Position numbers and translations under genes: made by a program. The notes below the pieces were generated by a model. That model did no database searches, was not told the DNA's origin, and worked only from the letters and a program-made list of their open reading frames with translations. From Chimonanthus salicifolius (taxonomy: Eukaryota > Streptophyta > Magnoliopsida > Laurales > Calycanthaceae), in NCBI GenBank assembly GCA_013350335.1, contig CM023539.1, positions 23,367,043 through 23,431,042 on the forward strand: a stretch of 64,000 bases of DNA, read 5' to 3'. Positions 1 to 11,759 of this stretch are shown piece by piece (the first letter of the stretch is position 1; each line of letters begins with the position of its first letter).

Positions 1-668
1 TGTACGTCTTGACTTCTCGTTTAAATAAAGGACTAAAATGAGAAAAATATAAGAGATAGTTTCTTTTAGACCGGTTTTGTAATCGTACATTTTTATTTAC
101 ACAGTTTTAACTGTTTTATAGTTTGACAAACTCTTGCCTGTTTAAAATGGTGAGGAGATTCAACCACATTGTGTTCTTTAAAATGCATCGCATACTTGCA
201 TTTAAATCTGATATTCTATACCGTTAGTTTTACGACAATGAATGGGGGTCTGTGGTTATTGTATTGACGGAAAAGATGTGAACAGGACCAAAACGCGATA
301 CCGACATTGTTCACACGTAACGGGATGAGATGTGTATTTTTTATATGTGAAACGTGAACTTGAAAGTGTGCGGGATGCTGAGGCCTAGCCATCTTGAAAT
401 GAAATATGAAATCCACTTATGTGCCTAGAGGATGACTGGTTAGAGTTGGAGATCTTGTGATATATCCATTTCCAGCTCGTGGTTTTGATGAGAACATACG
501 ATGTTTGTATATTGGTGTGTAACATGTAATGTAGGATTGAAGTATTTATACGATAAAAGATAGATAAAAGGGTAGACGTACCCGACTAGCGAGAACGGTA
601 AAAGAGAAAGATATAGTCTTCTTTAATTTGTGTTTTAATTTACAGTTGTTACATACTATATTTTAATA
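1..668. other. AT-rich sequence, no gene seen
   Basis: No open frame of convincing length or recognisable protein is present on either strand. The stretch ends at the edge of the minus-strand Sirevirus-like LTR that begins at 674. It may be older decayed repeat; nothing specific was recognised. Confidence 0.5.
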
Positions 669-673
669 CCCCG

Positions 674-2168
674 TGAAAGTTCCCTTGTGCTAGAATCAAA
701 TTATTCCTAGAGGGGGGTGAATAGGGTAATCACAAATTTTAATGCCATTTCAAATTGTCTTGATTAATAGAGTGTAGAATTGAAACAATTAATCAAGTGT
801 GTGTGATATGCAATGTGTACAAGATAATCAATCGATCATACAAAGAGACAACACACACGATTTATAGTGGTTCGATTAAACAACATACATCCACTGTTGA
901 GACTCACCCAACCTTGGACTATCTCCAAATACACTAAGCGTTGGAATGACACCAACACAATAGAATATGACTTCCACCTATCCAATCGATTGAGACTTTC
1001 ACCCAATTCTTATCTCACTATTTTGTATAGTGGTTCAAGAGAAACTCAGTCTATTTAATCCACTTCACAATGATATGGTTTTTAAAGTAAAATCAAGATA
1101 GGAAGCACTTGCCTTTGAAGAACCTTACAAATGAAGATGTGCTGCCGAAACGATCCACCCACTGTGAGCTCGTACAATCCCAACAATCCACTGCGTAGAG
1201 CAACCACAATCCTTGGGAAGACTTCTATAAAATTGAGGTCACAATTTCTATCCTACAAGATTGGCTCAATCCTTCTCTCTTAATCTCAATCTGTATCGAT
1301 TGGATACTTGAATGATTCCATAATTGTTTTTCCAAGAGAGAATAAGCCAAGGTTTGCCTTTGGTGGGTGAGGATTAACCTTTGTTAGTTGTCCCTTTGAA
1401 TGCACTAATCAAGGCTCATAAATTCCACCTCCTCACCACCAAACAATGAACAATATTTATAAGCAAACATATATTTTTCGAAACACTAATTCACACGATT
1501 GATTGTGTACCGACGATCAATCATCTTTGTTTGAATTTCTTTTCACCAACCCGATCGTTGAGCATTTAATGGACAGTAACGATACGAAAATGGCAACCTG
1601 CGATTGATTGTGCCACACGACTGATCATCCGTGTATCCTAGCGACTGATCACGGGTTGGCGAATGTATCGGCTTGGGACTGACTGTAATTTCCAGTGTCA
1701 AGTCTCGTCTAGGCCCAGGTCGATTGATCGTGATGCCGATCTGTTCTTGCCTTGTGCACACAATAGATCACGGAACCGATTGATCGTTTGTGATCAGCAT
1801 TTCCACATCTTTGTTCAAGTCTAGCCTATGTCCTGTCTCAGCGATATATCGCCTACACGATTGACTCTTCAAGATCTAGGCAATCGATCGTGGCAACTAT
1901 TGTATCGTCCTAAGACCACATGAGTTTGACAGTCCAACTAGAACCTTTGTTTTTCCACACGATATATCGCTAGACCACGATTGGTCGTGTGCTGTCCTAG
2001 AGAATGATCGCCTGACATGATATGTCATCCTGACAGTGAATTTATATTTCCAAGTTGGGTTCCAATTCGGTGTCAAACACATGTTAGACTTGATTAATTA
2101 TCCTGATGTGATCTCTAAGCCTAGGCAAGGTCAACCTAAGGTATGGGTTCCACCTAAGCTCATCTATG
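674..2168 (-). mobile_element. Sirevirus-like 3' LTR, distal part (minus strand)
   Basis: Read on the minus strand, this is the downstream part of a Ty1/copia LTR. It ends in the same short block (CCCTCTAGG, then GGAACTTTCA) that ends the plus-strand LTRs at 26103 and 35434. The block near 2100-2160, with the accompanying GATGAGCTTAGGTGG-type sequence, matches the start of those LTRs. It carries several short palindromes of the CGAT-ATCG type, including a perfect 12-mer GCGATATATCGC at 1841-1852 and CGATATATCG at 1960-1969. The remainder of the same LTR resumes at 9421, so the LTR was split by an insertion. The internal region of this element lies to the right (9582-17229). Confidence 0.75.
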
Positions 2169-3802
2169 ATTGTTGTGTTTAAGATTTATACTCGCAAGTG
2201 CACGAACTATTTAAAATATAGCTTAAGAGTGCGAGGTCGAACCTATCGGAACTTAGGAAAATATATCAATGAAAAACATACCCATTGAATTATATATTTT
2301 AAGAAATTTAGAAAATCATAGAAATAAATCTTAAATATGGAATTATTTCTCTAATCTAGGAAATTTAATTTTAATCTAGAAATATCCTAAAAATAGAAAA
2401 CATGTTCTAAAAATAGAAATCACACCTAAACATACAAACTATCCTTTAAAGAAATCTAATTTCCATGGAAAACACAAAGTTAATCTAATTTCAATTAAGA
2501 TGGTGGAATTAATCTAAAATATTAAATAATCTCAATCTAACTTAGAACACAAAATTAAGATGCAATTAAATTATTTCCAACCTAGTTCCATAATTTTCAA
2601 GAGTTTGAATTTTATAAACAAAAATAAAGATAAAACACCTAGAATTAGCTTTGTACATATTTAGAATGAAATTGGCTCAAAGAATCAAAGAGGCATTATT
2701 AGCCATATTTTAAAAATAAAATAAAGGCCTAGAGTACAGAGCTCACATAAATTACCAACCATGCATTCAAAATTTTCATCCATAACTATTCTAGAAATAA
2801 GATCCATGAACTTCATTAATTCAAGGATTCCAAATTAAACCTTAGACTAAACATAATTTAAACTTTTTTTTTCAGACCTAAATATTTCAGTGCACTCTTA
2901 AAAGAAGGGATCTTAATAAGAGCCTTAGATCGAAGAAGGAAGTTTCTTCAATCTAAATATTTCAGTGCATTTAATTTGAAAACTTTAAATTAAATCAATA
3001 CAACTTTATTAAAAGAATAAAAATAAAATCAAACTTTCATTATACAATAATTGAATTATTGGAAAACCATAAACTAATATTTCAGTACACCTTTAATTTA
3101 TTAAAAACATGAAATTGAAATTACAATTCAATAGAATTTGAAATTAAAAAGACAAAAAAATACAATGAAAATTTAAATCACCAACCTCAGAAACCCAATG
3201 AAAAATTCTCCTAAGTCTTCTCCTCTCTTCCTCTTCAATTCCTCTCATTTTCACCGTCCTTCAATTATCTGGCGAAGTTTGAACTTTCCTTGGTAGCAGA
3301 CTCCAGTATATAGATGTTGGGAGATGGATTTCGGCAAACAATGGGTCCCACCCTTCTCAGCCGATTCTAAACTTTGCTGGCCGACTTCTTCTTATTTCTT
3401 TCTCCTTTACACGGCAACGTCACCTTTCCTTATTTTTTACCTGTATCTTCCTTGGCCCAATCCTTCTCTACTTCTATTTTTAACAGGCTCGGGACGGTGC
3501 ATGTCCTTTCTGTTTATTCTTCTTTCATATGTAGATTCGTTTCCGGGATTTTTTCGCCTCTTGTATCTCAATTGGGACCAGCCGATCATCCCTCTCTATT
3601 CTCTGTTGCAATCTTTGGCTGCTTTCTCTGCAAGAAAAACGTTATTTTCTCCATCTTTCACATGGCTGTATTTTCACGTCAGTTGCTGTTTTTCTTCACT
3701 TTTTCTTCGGTGATGTCGACCATGACAGAGAGTCCTAAGTCCATATTTCTTTCTAAATCAGCCAGCCATCTCTGAGATTTTAGCTTCCCATTCTGATTTT
3801 GT
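2169..3802. other. Left part of the unclassified insertion, no gene
   Basis: This stretch is very AT-rich to about 3200, with the short phrase ATTTCAGTGCA recurring near 2887, 2965 and 3070. From 3230 to 3780 it is pyrimidine-rich. Two overlapping open frames at 3324-3775 are rich in Phe, Leu and Ser, as expected of pyrimidine-rich sequence, and neither shows a known domain. I see no supported gene. Confidence 0.45.
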
Positions 3803-3993
3803 TGTTTGAAGAGAGAGAGTTGGAGTAGTGTTAAGACTCCTAATACATTTAGGTCTCTACTTTATTTTCTTTATAAATACTGAGCAGATGTAATTTACAA
3901 TTACAATACAATAATAAACGCTCTCTTTCTCGGTGGTTTTTATCTGAGGGGTTTTCTACGTAAGTCTTGTCTATCTGTGTGATTAGTTTCTTA
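3803..3993 (+). repeat. 5' LTR of the short-LTR copia element
   Basis: Starts TGTTTGAAGAGAGAG and matches 8317-8509 over almost its full length with scattered substitutions. It includes a TATA-like TTTATAAATA followed by a conserved stretch with CAATACAATAATAAACG, plausibly the promoter and transcript start. The downstream boundary is placed just before the degenerate primer site and is uncertain by a few bases. Confidence 0.8.
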
Positions 3994-4923
3994 TTGGTTA
4001 TGGGATTTGTTTGAGCATCGTTTTTTCGGAAGAATTCAGTGCCATCATCTCAGATCCGTGGGGGCCAGATCTAAGTTTGGCTCAGTGGTCCAGACTTAGG
4101 ACTGCTTGCATCGACCCTGTTTGCTATCCTCCTTCCACCGAGTTTGCCTTTTTTTTCAGATCTGAGATCTGAAGCCCAACGCAGCCCTTTTGCTTGGCCG
4201 CCGTTTCTGATCTCGGCACAACCAGGTTACCGATCCTAGATTGGTATTTTTGTGGCGCTGCACTCGTCCGATCTCGGCGTGTTTTCCAGATCGGTTTTGT
4301 TACAGTGCACGTCAGAGTGCAAAGGAGCAAGGAAGAAGCAGCGTGCTTTGCCTCTGCAAATCGATTGCATTAGCAAAACCAGATCTGAAGACATCTAGGG
4401 TGCTGTCTTTGCTCTCAGATTTGTTTATTTGTGCCCTAGCCTCCCATATAGATTCACTTTGATGATGCAAGACCTGCAAGCACACGTTTCATGAGGCCTA
4501 CCTTTACAAGTGGTTCTCACAGAGCCATATGCCCATTGTGTCAGATCATTCGAACCTAATCCATTCCCAAACGAAAGCTGCTTCTACTTCACCCTCTCCA
4601 ATTTCCCTCACCAACGTGGGCCCATTCCCATAGATTTTAGACATTTTTTGCCCTTTCACCAACTTCTTAAATACCACCTTTCATCAAAACCCATTGCATC
4701 CCATTCTCTCATAGGATTTTGACTACATGTGACCATACTCACTCCAAACTCACCAACGTTGGCCACTAGGACCCATTTGAATTTGTTTACCCTTGCACCT
4801 TTCTCAACCCATTTAAATCCAATTACTCCCATTTATTTAGCAGTCCTTTGCAGTGACTTTGGTGAAGGTCTTCAAGTCCATTTTTTTTTATCATTGAAGC
4901 CGTTTTCAATGTGTGATTCTAAG

Positions 4924-7900
4924 AAAAAAAACAATATGGTTCGACATAAAAGCAGAAGAGAGTGCTATCATTGTGATCATTGTAGTAAATTTGGACACAT
5001 GAAGGATCATTGTTGGAAGTTATATCCTCATCTCAAATCCAATTATGACAAGAATAGGAAAGCTCTTGCAGTTGTCGCTGATATTTCATTCTATTTGAAT
5101 CAGTTGAGTCATCTCCTTCAACAACTCCGTCACTTGTTTCAGTTTGTCATCAAATGTTATTTCTTGGATTATTGATTCTGGAGCCACTGACCATATGACT
5201 AATACTCTATTGTCTGTATATGATTTTATTCCCCATTTAGATAGGCAAAATGTCTCTATTGCTAATGGGACTACAGTGCCTGTCTTAGGGAGTGGCAAAA
5301 TTGTTTTTTTTTTTTTTTTCCACATAGTTCCCCTTCAAATGCTCTTGTTGTTCCATCTTTTCCAACTCAACTTCTTTCTGTTGGAAAACTTACAAATACC
5401 TTAAACTGTGATGTTATTTTTTCTCCTACCTCTGTCACTATTCAAGACCGAACACATAAGAAGACAATTGGTGAAGACACTTATTCCAATAGATTATACT
5501 TGATAAATTCTACTGATCTGGCTTCTCATACCAACAGTTTGGTGGAAAGTAGCATCTTACATAAACGGCTTGGACATCCTTCCAACCGTGTATTGTCGAG
5601 TCTTTTTCCTTCTATTTCACTTGACTCTAGTGTGTGTGATTTTTGTCAAGTTTCTAAAGAGACTCGTTTCCCTTTTGTTCATTCTATGTCGACATCAGTT
5701 GATTTTTTTGAACTTGTTCATTCTGATTTATGGAATGCTCCAACTGATTCCTATGATGGCTACAAATATTTTGTGTTATTTATTGATGATCGATCACGTG
5801 CTACTTGGTTATACTTGCTCCGATCCAAAACTGAGGTGTTATCTGTTTTTAAAGATTTTCATGATATGGTAGCCACTCAATTCAATGCCAAAGTTAAGGT
5901 CTTCAGATCCGATAATGGTACAGAATATACCAATGGCTCATTCTCAGATTATCTTCGTAGCAAGGCAGTATTCATCAAACTAGTTGTGTGGGAACACCCT
6001 AACAGAATGGTGGAAAAAATCGTCATATTTTAGAAGTTGCTAGAGCTCTTATGTTTCAGATGCATGTTCCAAAGAGGTATTGGTCACATGGAGTTTTGAC
6101 TGCAATATATTTGATTAATCGCCTTCCTAGTCGAATTCTTCATTTTCAGTCTCCATTGGAAATTTTGAAGCAGAGAAAGCTTGATCTCTCTCATTTGCAT
6201 GTGTTTGGGTGTGTTTGCTATGTCCATCAACAAGCTATAAATCGTGATAAGTTCGATGCCCGATCTACCAGGTGTGTATTTTTTGGCTATTCATCTACCA
6301 AGAAAGGATATATATGTTACGACCCGACCTCTCGGAAGACATTTTTCTCCCGTGATGTCCGCTTTGTTGAATCTGAATCTTATTTTCAATCTCAAATTGA
6401 TTTTGAGAATCAGTCCCAAGGGGAGATCGTATCTGATTTGGTACCTCTTCCTACTCTAACTGATGAAGTCACTAGCACTCAAAATACTGAGATTATATCT
6501 CTCCGAATATCAGCCAATTTCTAAAGCAAGTGAAATACCGACACCTTCTAATGAGATTCTATCTCTAGATTCTCAACCAATTTCTACAGCAATTGACATA
6601 ATCGGACACCTTCTCTTCCTCTGCGGAGATCGAGTAGAAAGAATCGTCCTCCAAAAAGAATGAAAGATCTTTTCACTTATCATGTTGTATCCTACCCAAT
6701 GGAAACTTGCTTGACATATGACAATGTTACTTAGTCTCATTTGGCTTTCTTGAGTGCAATGTCTAATGAACAAGGGCCAAAGACCTTTCGAGGAAACCAA
6801 CTCTATTCGTGTTTGGAAAAATGCCATCAAAGAAGAATTGCAGGCCCTTGATAAAAATAGAACTTGGGATATTGTTATATTGCCTCCAGGAAAGAAAACT
6901 GTTGGGTGTCGTTGGATATATATAATAAAATATAAGAGTGATGGAACTATGGAATGACATAAAACAAGGCTTGTTGTCATAGGTTTTACCCAAACTTATG
7001 GAGAAAAGTATAAGGAGACATTTGCACCAGTTGCAAAGATGAACACATTTCCAGTACTTCTCTCTTTAGCAGTGAATCATGGTTGGAAATTAATCCAGAT
7101 GGATGTGAAAAATGCGTTTCTGCATGATGATTTAGAAGAAGTTTATATGAGTGTACCACTTGGTCATCTGCAAGAATCTAAAGTAGGTTATGTGTGCAGG
7201 CTGAAGAAAGCCATATATGGGCTTAAGCAGTCTCCCCTTGCTTGATATGCTAAGCTCAGTTCCGTTCACATGAGTAATGGTTTCAAAAGAAGTGCATCTG
7301 ATTCTTCTTTGTTTGTAAAGAAAGGTATGTCTGGCACAACTATTGTTTTAGTTTATATTGATGATATTGTGATCACTAGTGATGATCAAAATGAAATTTC
7401 AAGGCTTAAGTCTCTGCTGAACGAGAAGTTTGCCATCAAAGACCTGGGCGTGTTAAAATATTTTCTTGGTTTAGAAGTTGCATACTAAAAAAAATGGCAT
7501 ATTTCTTAATCAACGAAAATATGTGTTGGACTTGTTACAGGATACTAGAAAGTTGGGAGTTAAACCATCAGATACTTCAACTGACAGTGGTGGTAAGCTT
7601 GGTGATGATGGTGAATTATTATCCGATATTAGTAAGTTTCAAAGATTGGTTGAAAGATTGATTTATGTAACCATTACTTGACCAGATATTTCATATGCAG
7701 TCAGTCTAGTTAGTAGATTTATGCATACACCAACAATTATTCACATGAATGCCGTCAACTGAATTTTACAGTATTTAAAAGGTTCACCTGGGAGTGGTGT
7801 ATGGATGCGTAGGCATGGACATTGTTCTATTACAGTCTATACTAATGCTGATTGGGCAGGATGCCCAGTTGACCGAAGATCTACTATAGGTCATTGTATC

Positions 7901-8176
7901 TTTGTTGGAGGTAACTTGGTAACATGGAGGAGTAAGAAACAGAATGTTGTTGCACGGTCAAGTTCTGAAGCAGAGTACCGTGCTATGGCTTTGACAACGA
8001 GTGAGATTATTTGGCTTCGAGCTTTGTTGCAGTATTTGGATTTTGGTTCGACTCAACCAACACAAATGTTTTGTGATAATCAGGTTACGATTCACATTGA
8101 TTCAAATCCAGTATTTCATGAGCGAATTAAATACATTGAGGTGAGCTGTCACTTTTCGAGAGAATTTGCAAGCTAA
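4924..8176 (+). pseudogene. Ty1/copia gag-pol polyprotein, broken
   Basis: This polyprotein once made the structural Gag and the protease, integrase, reverse transcriptase and RNase H needed for retrotransposition. Visible landmarks, in order, are a CX2CX4HX4C zinc knuckle (4972-5013), protease motif DSGATDHM (5174-5197), a gag-pre-integrase block with LGHPS, the integrase core with HSDLW and RSDNGTEY (about 5560-6030), the reverse-transcriptase start near 6800, the catalytic box YIDD (near 7355), and RNase H with ADWAG and SSSEAEYRA (7850-7990). It is dead: there is a poly-T tract at 5303-5319 with a frame change, a frame change near 5990, and in-frame TGA stops near 6957, 7243, 7678 and 7760. 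The integrase glutamate region is scrambled by the 5990 break. Some frame-shifted segments also read as partial open frames. Confidence 0.85.
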
Positions 8177-8316
8177 CGTTATTTCTACTCCTTTTGTTCG
8201 TAGTGGTCAATAGTTAGCATATATTTTCACAAAAAGTTTTTTTGCTGCTAAATTTCAAGAGATATTGTCCAAGTTGGGCTCTACTGATATTTTCGCACCA
8301 ACTAGAGGGGGAGCAT

Positions 8317-8509
8317 TGTTTGAAGAGAGAGAGTTGGAGTAGGGTTAAGACTCCTAATGCATTTAGGTCTCTAATTTATTTTCTTTATAAATATTGAGCA
8401 GATGTAATTTACAATTACAATACAATAATAAACGCTCTCTTTCTTCCGTGGTTTTTCCCTGAGGGGTTTTTCACGTAAATCTTGTCTCTCTGTGTGATTA
8501 GTTTGTTAT
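8317..8509 (+). repeat. 3' LTR of the short-LTR copia element
   Basis: Direct repeat of 3803-3993, beginning with TGTTTGAAGAG right after the purine-rich tract. Differences from the 5' copy are few, which would allow an age estimate from LTR divergence. Confidence 0.8.
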
Positions 8510-9411
8510 TGGTTTATTGTTTCCTACAGATTTCTTTTCATTTTAACACATGATTGGCATGGGACAACATATGTGAATGGGCTGCAACTGATTTCTTTTC
8601 TTTCATACATGCTTGGGTTTCCTGTTGATTTTGGTGCCAACTGCTCAGTCTAGAAGTCTCTTCATGTTGGCCTAGGACACTTTTCTTGTATTTCCTATTC
8701 CTCTACAACTAGCCGACATATGCTGGATTTGTTCTTAATTCAGTAGTTGATTTCCATGAATAACAAGAGACACGTTTTTGCTGGCCAATTTGCTCTTGAG
8801 AATATGAACTTCTACATAGCCTTCTAATTTTCTTTATGCACATGATGATGATGTCATGCCCCACCACTTCACATCTTTTATCTTTATTTTAATCCATATC
8901 TCATAGTTTAGGTTTCTACACACCGTTGGCAACATGAAATGGGAGTGGTCCCTTCACACCTCTTTCATTGTCTTTACCTTGTCTCCTATTATTCATTATT
9001 TAATACCACCATTTGTCTCTTGGTATTACTCAATTCATTCACTCAATTTCCAACTTCATCAATCCCATGGTGCTCGTGTCCCATTTGCTTCTATTTTCAT
9101 TTGTATGAAATTTGTTGACCAGATTGCTCTCCATTCTTTCTTTCCACTCTATCCCGTTCTGCAACATCTATGCAGATGCAAAAATATTAGACAACAACAA
9201 CTATAAATCAAGAATTCCACCAAATAAGGCCGGCTTCAGGTTTAGAAAATAATTCAACCTATAAATACATAAAACACGTTAATTAGATAAAATGAGATAT
9301 AAAGACTAATATTTTTAGATATATAATATATTACAATAATAATACAAAATAAACAAAATTAAAGAGCTAACTAATCCAATATTTAAAGGTAAAATTATCA
9401 TTTTTTTGTGT
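8510..9411. other. Right part of the unclassified insertion, no gene
   Basis: Mixed and then strongly AT-rich sequence (9235-9410). An open frame at 8934-9206 has no recognisable domain. No terminal inverted repeat relative to the left end at 2169 was found by eye. Confidence 0.45.
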
Positions 9412-9420
9412 TCATCTATG

Positions 9421-9581
9421 GCCACTTACCATCTGTGATTGCCATACACATTGATTTGTTGAGTATTCACACTTCAACCAACGCTTGAGATCTTAAGTCT
9501 TGAGCTTCTCTCTTCAAGGCACTGCTTCACCTAAGTCACGAACTTGACAAATAGGTGACTCGACAAGCCGGTGCACTAACA
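9421..9581 (-). mobile_element. Sirevirus-like 3' LTR, proximal part (minus strand)
   Basis: On the minus strand this begins TGTTAGTGCACC, the same opening as the plus-strand LTRs at 22729, 24602 and 35445, and continues into the 674-2168 piece across the 7.2-kb insertion. It abuts the polypurine tract at 9582, which fixes the LTR edge and the element's orientation. Confidence 0.8.
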
Positions 9582-9597
9582 ATCTCCCCCTTTGTCA
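9582..9597 (-). other. Polypurine tract of the minus-strand element
   Basis: On the minus strand the sequence reads AATTGACAAAGGGGGAGAT immediately before the LTR. This is the plus-strand priming site used in reverse transcription, and the same string precedes the 3' LTRs of elements I and II. Confidence 0.85.
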
Positions 9598-10330
9598 ATT
9601 CGTGACAAAACTTAGAAGCTAATCAAATACAAACTTAGTGGACAACCCAACCCCATTTTACATCATTTGACATAAAAAATATACAAATTACATATTCATT
9701 CAAATGACAACAAATGACTCGTAGTCTTGCTAGCTCAATTGCAAAATACCTGTAAACACAAGGAAACTACCAAAGACTGGAGAGATATCAGTGATGTTAG
9801 TCCAAACATAAAATATGTATCCATGGACCTAACATTTAATAACATTCACACTCACACTCGCACTCCCCTAGACTTCAATAAGTATTTTCAAGTTTTCTCC
9901 CCCATACACCAAGTTATTCCAAGCTTGCAATTTCTCCATTTTATCAGGCTAATCCAAGCTAGCAATTTCTCCATCATTATATTCCAAGCTTGCAATTTCT
10001 CTCACATTTGTCATCAATTGACAAAGGTCTAATCAAGCACATATTTTGTGCTTCTCCAAACTCCAACATGCCATCATACATCCAATCATTCATGTATCCA
10101 TATTGAAAAACATACCATTCAATAAACATAAAAGGAAAAACACATGAGACATACACTATGGCATTTAAGAACGAGGGAGAGAAACAAGGCACAACAAAAA
10201 TAATTATCAAACCATTTCATTGATAATTCATCATTCCATACAAGGTTTGCATAATTACATGTCCAAAATACATAGTTTTCCAAAATACATATCAAAACAT
10301 GAAAAATTGACCTAAGTGTTGCCACCTAGA
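9598..10330 (-). other. 3' noncoding region of the minus-strand Sirevirus-like element
   Basis: No coding frame was recognised. A second polypurine-like tract (minus-strand TATGGGGGAGAAAAC) lies near 9893-9907, as in elements I and II. Three close copies of a unit reading TCCAAGCTTGCAATTTCTC on the plus strand lie at about 9918-10001. A block near 10263-10310 resembles the conserved hairpin of elements I and II (29292, 42690), but here the stem is imperfect. Confidence 0.55.
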
Positions 10331-10499
10331 GGAGGATGAGGTGTAGGAGATCTGTGACGAGGGGTTGCATCTTCTCTTCTGCAGGACATGGAGGAGAGGA
10401 AGCTCTGAAGGGTCTCCTTCACAGAGTTGGCCAAAGCTTCAAACTTGTTTTCCAACATGGCTTCCAGGGCAGTGTATCTGGCAAGCTACCGGTCTTCAT

Positions 10500-11754
10500 G
10501 AGCATGAAGACGCTCCTCAAAGAACCTTCGACTAGATGGGTCAAACTCCGGTTCTTCATCTTCTTCATCTGTTGCTTCTTCTTGCCTTGCAGGGACTGAG
10601 GTGGAGGAGGAGATTTGATTAGCTGAATGAGATGATCACTCACCAAGTATCTGATCATACAATGCCTTTCCCAGGGATATCTGTACAATTGTGCCATTGA
10701 TTGGCCGAACACTCTTAGGCACATATCCCTTGGAGGGCTGAACTCCAAAATTCAAGGCTAACCTATACATGAGGTAGCAGAAGAGAGGATGACTCGTCAT
10801 GGAGGAGTTGATGTAATTGATGATTGTCTTGCACATGAGTGTGGCCAAACAAAATCTATTCCTAGTCACTACTTCATACATATGGACCAACATAAATTGG
10901 TTCAAATCTACTCAATTTCCATGTCTCGGGTAGACATTCGAGGAGAAGAACAAATGCAATAGCCGGTACTTTGGAAGTATATCGGTTTCATAAGCTAAAT
11001 CTTCTTTCTCCACTCCACTTTCTTCCCTTTCTCACATAATTTTTTCACATACTTTGTTTGTCCTTCTCCATTGTCTCAAAGTTCTCATGGATAGTGGGCA
11101 AGTATCCATTATTGACAATGGGTATTCGAAGCAACTCAGCAACCAATGGGGGCCAACCTCAACAGGCTCAATGTTCTGGAAATAGATCCAAAACCAATTC
11201 GTCTTCTCTTTTTGAGGTTCAATTGAGCATAACATTCTCTTGGCCATTTGGGGATAAAGTTTCCCGCCCCACTTAAGTACGTTCATCCATCCATCCTTCC
11301 TAATGTGCTTTAGAACTCCAAATTTTCAAAGATCTCTTGATCAGTTGTCCTCTCAATGTTGAGTTCTGCAAAGGATGGGTATGGTTTGAGAGGCAAGAGA
11401 AAAGAGGCATCATAGTCCTCTTCTTCTTCAATTTCTTCTTCTACCTCTTCATATTCCTTTCTTACCCCATGATCAACTTAATCACCTCCTTCTTCTTCTT
11501 CATTCTCATCATCTCCTTATTCTTCTTCTTCCTCTTGATCATCTCCTCCATATTCTTCTTCTCTCCATTGATTACTTCCTTCTCCCTCATTGACATTTGG
11601 AGGTACCTTCACATTCTTTTCTTCTTCATCACTGCTAGACTCCTCTTGGGGACTAGGCTCCCTAGGAGTTTTCATTTTCCAACTACCTCATTTTCTTGGG
11701 GTCAACTAGGTGAGGTAGGTTCCCTAATAACAATTTCGGGTCTTCTAAGGGGAA
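10500..11754 (-). pseudogene. 3' ORF of the minus-strand element, C-terminal part, broken
   Basis: Read on the minus strand from 11754 towards 10500, this has an acidic stretch rich in Glu and Asp (11640-11400). Interrupted segments follow that resemble a domain found in plant transposon-associated proteins, with phrases such as LLRIPIVNNGYLPT and a segment (10905-10636) with TRNRFCLATLMC. The family match is from memory of the general pattern and is tentative. Several stops and frame changes are present. It lies between the pol-deleted interior and the polypurine tract, the slot that holds the small 3' ORF in elements I and II, and is the downstream half of the ORF cut by the solo LTR at 11760-15667. 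Confidence 0.4.
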
Positions 11755-11759
11755 GTTTA

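Larger units (their letters stand above)
3803..8509 (+). mobile_element. Decayed Ty1/copia retrotransposon, short LTRs
   Basis: Two near-identical direct repeats of about 190 bp (3803-3993 and 8317-8509) enclose a region coding in the order zinc knuckle, protease, integrase, reverse transcriptase, RNase H. Integrase before reverse transcriptase is the Ty1/copia order. The sequence after the 5' LTR (TGGTTATGGG near 3994) is a degenerate form of the TGGTATCAGAGC primer site. A purine-rich tract (AGAGGGGGAGCA, 8304-8315) precedes the 3' LTR. Short LTRs and total length of about 4.7 kb fit compact copia lineages. The element is nested in the 2169-9411 insertion. No target-site duplication could be fixed. 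Confidence 0.85.
2169..9411. mobile_element. Unclassified 7.2-kb insertion that splits the LTR
   Basis: The nonamer TCATCTATG occurs at 2160-2168 and again at 9412-9420, where the two halves of the Sirevirus-like LTR meet, so the whole interval is one insertion or a nested set. Nine bases is the duplication length typical of Mutator-like transposons, but no terminal inverted repeat or transposase was recognised. The left end contains a block (ACTCGCAAGTGCACGA near 2190, then GAGTGCGAGGTCGAACC near 2230) that looks repeat-like. A decayed Ty1/copia element (3803-8509) is nested inside. The class remains open. Confidence 0.5.

Noticed and set aside
3324..3775. Two overlapping plus-strand open frames of about 130 codons
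   Set aside because: They lie in pyrimidine-rich sequence, overlap in different frames and have only the Phe, Leu and Ser bias expected from composition.
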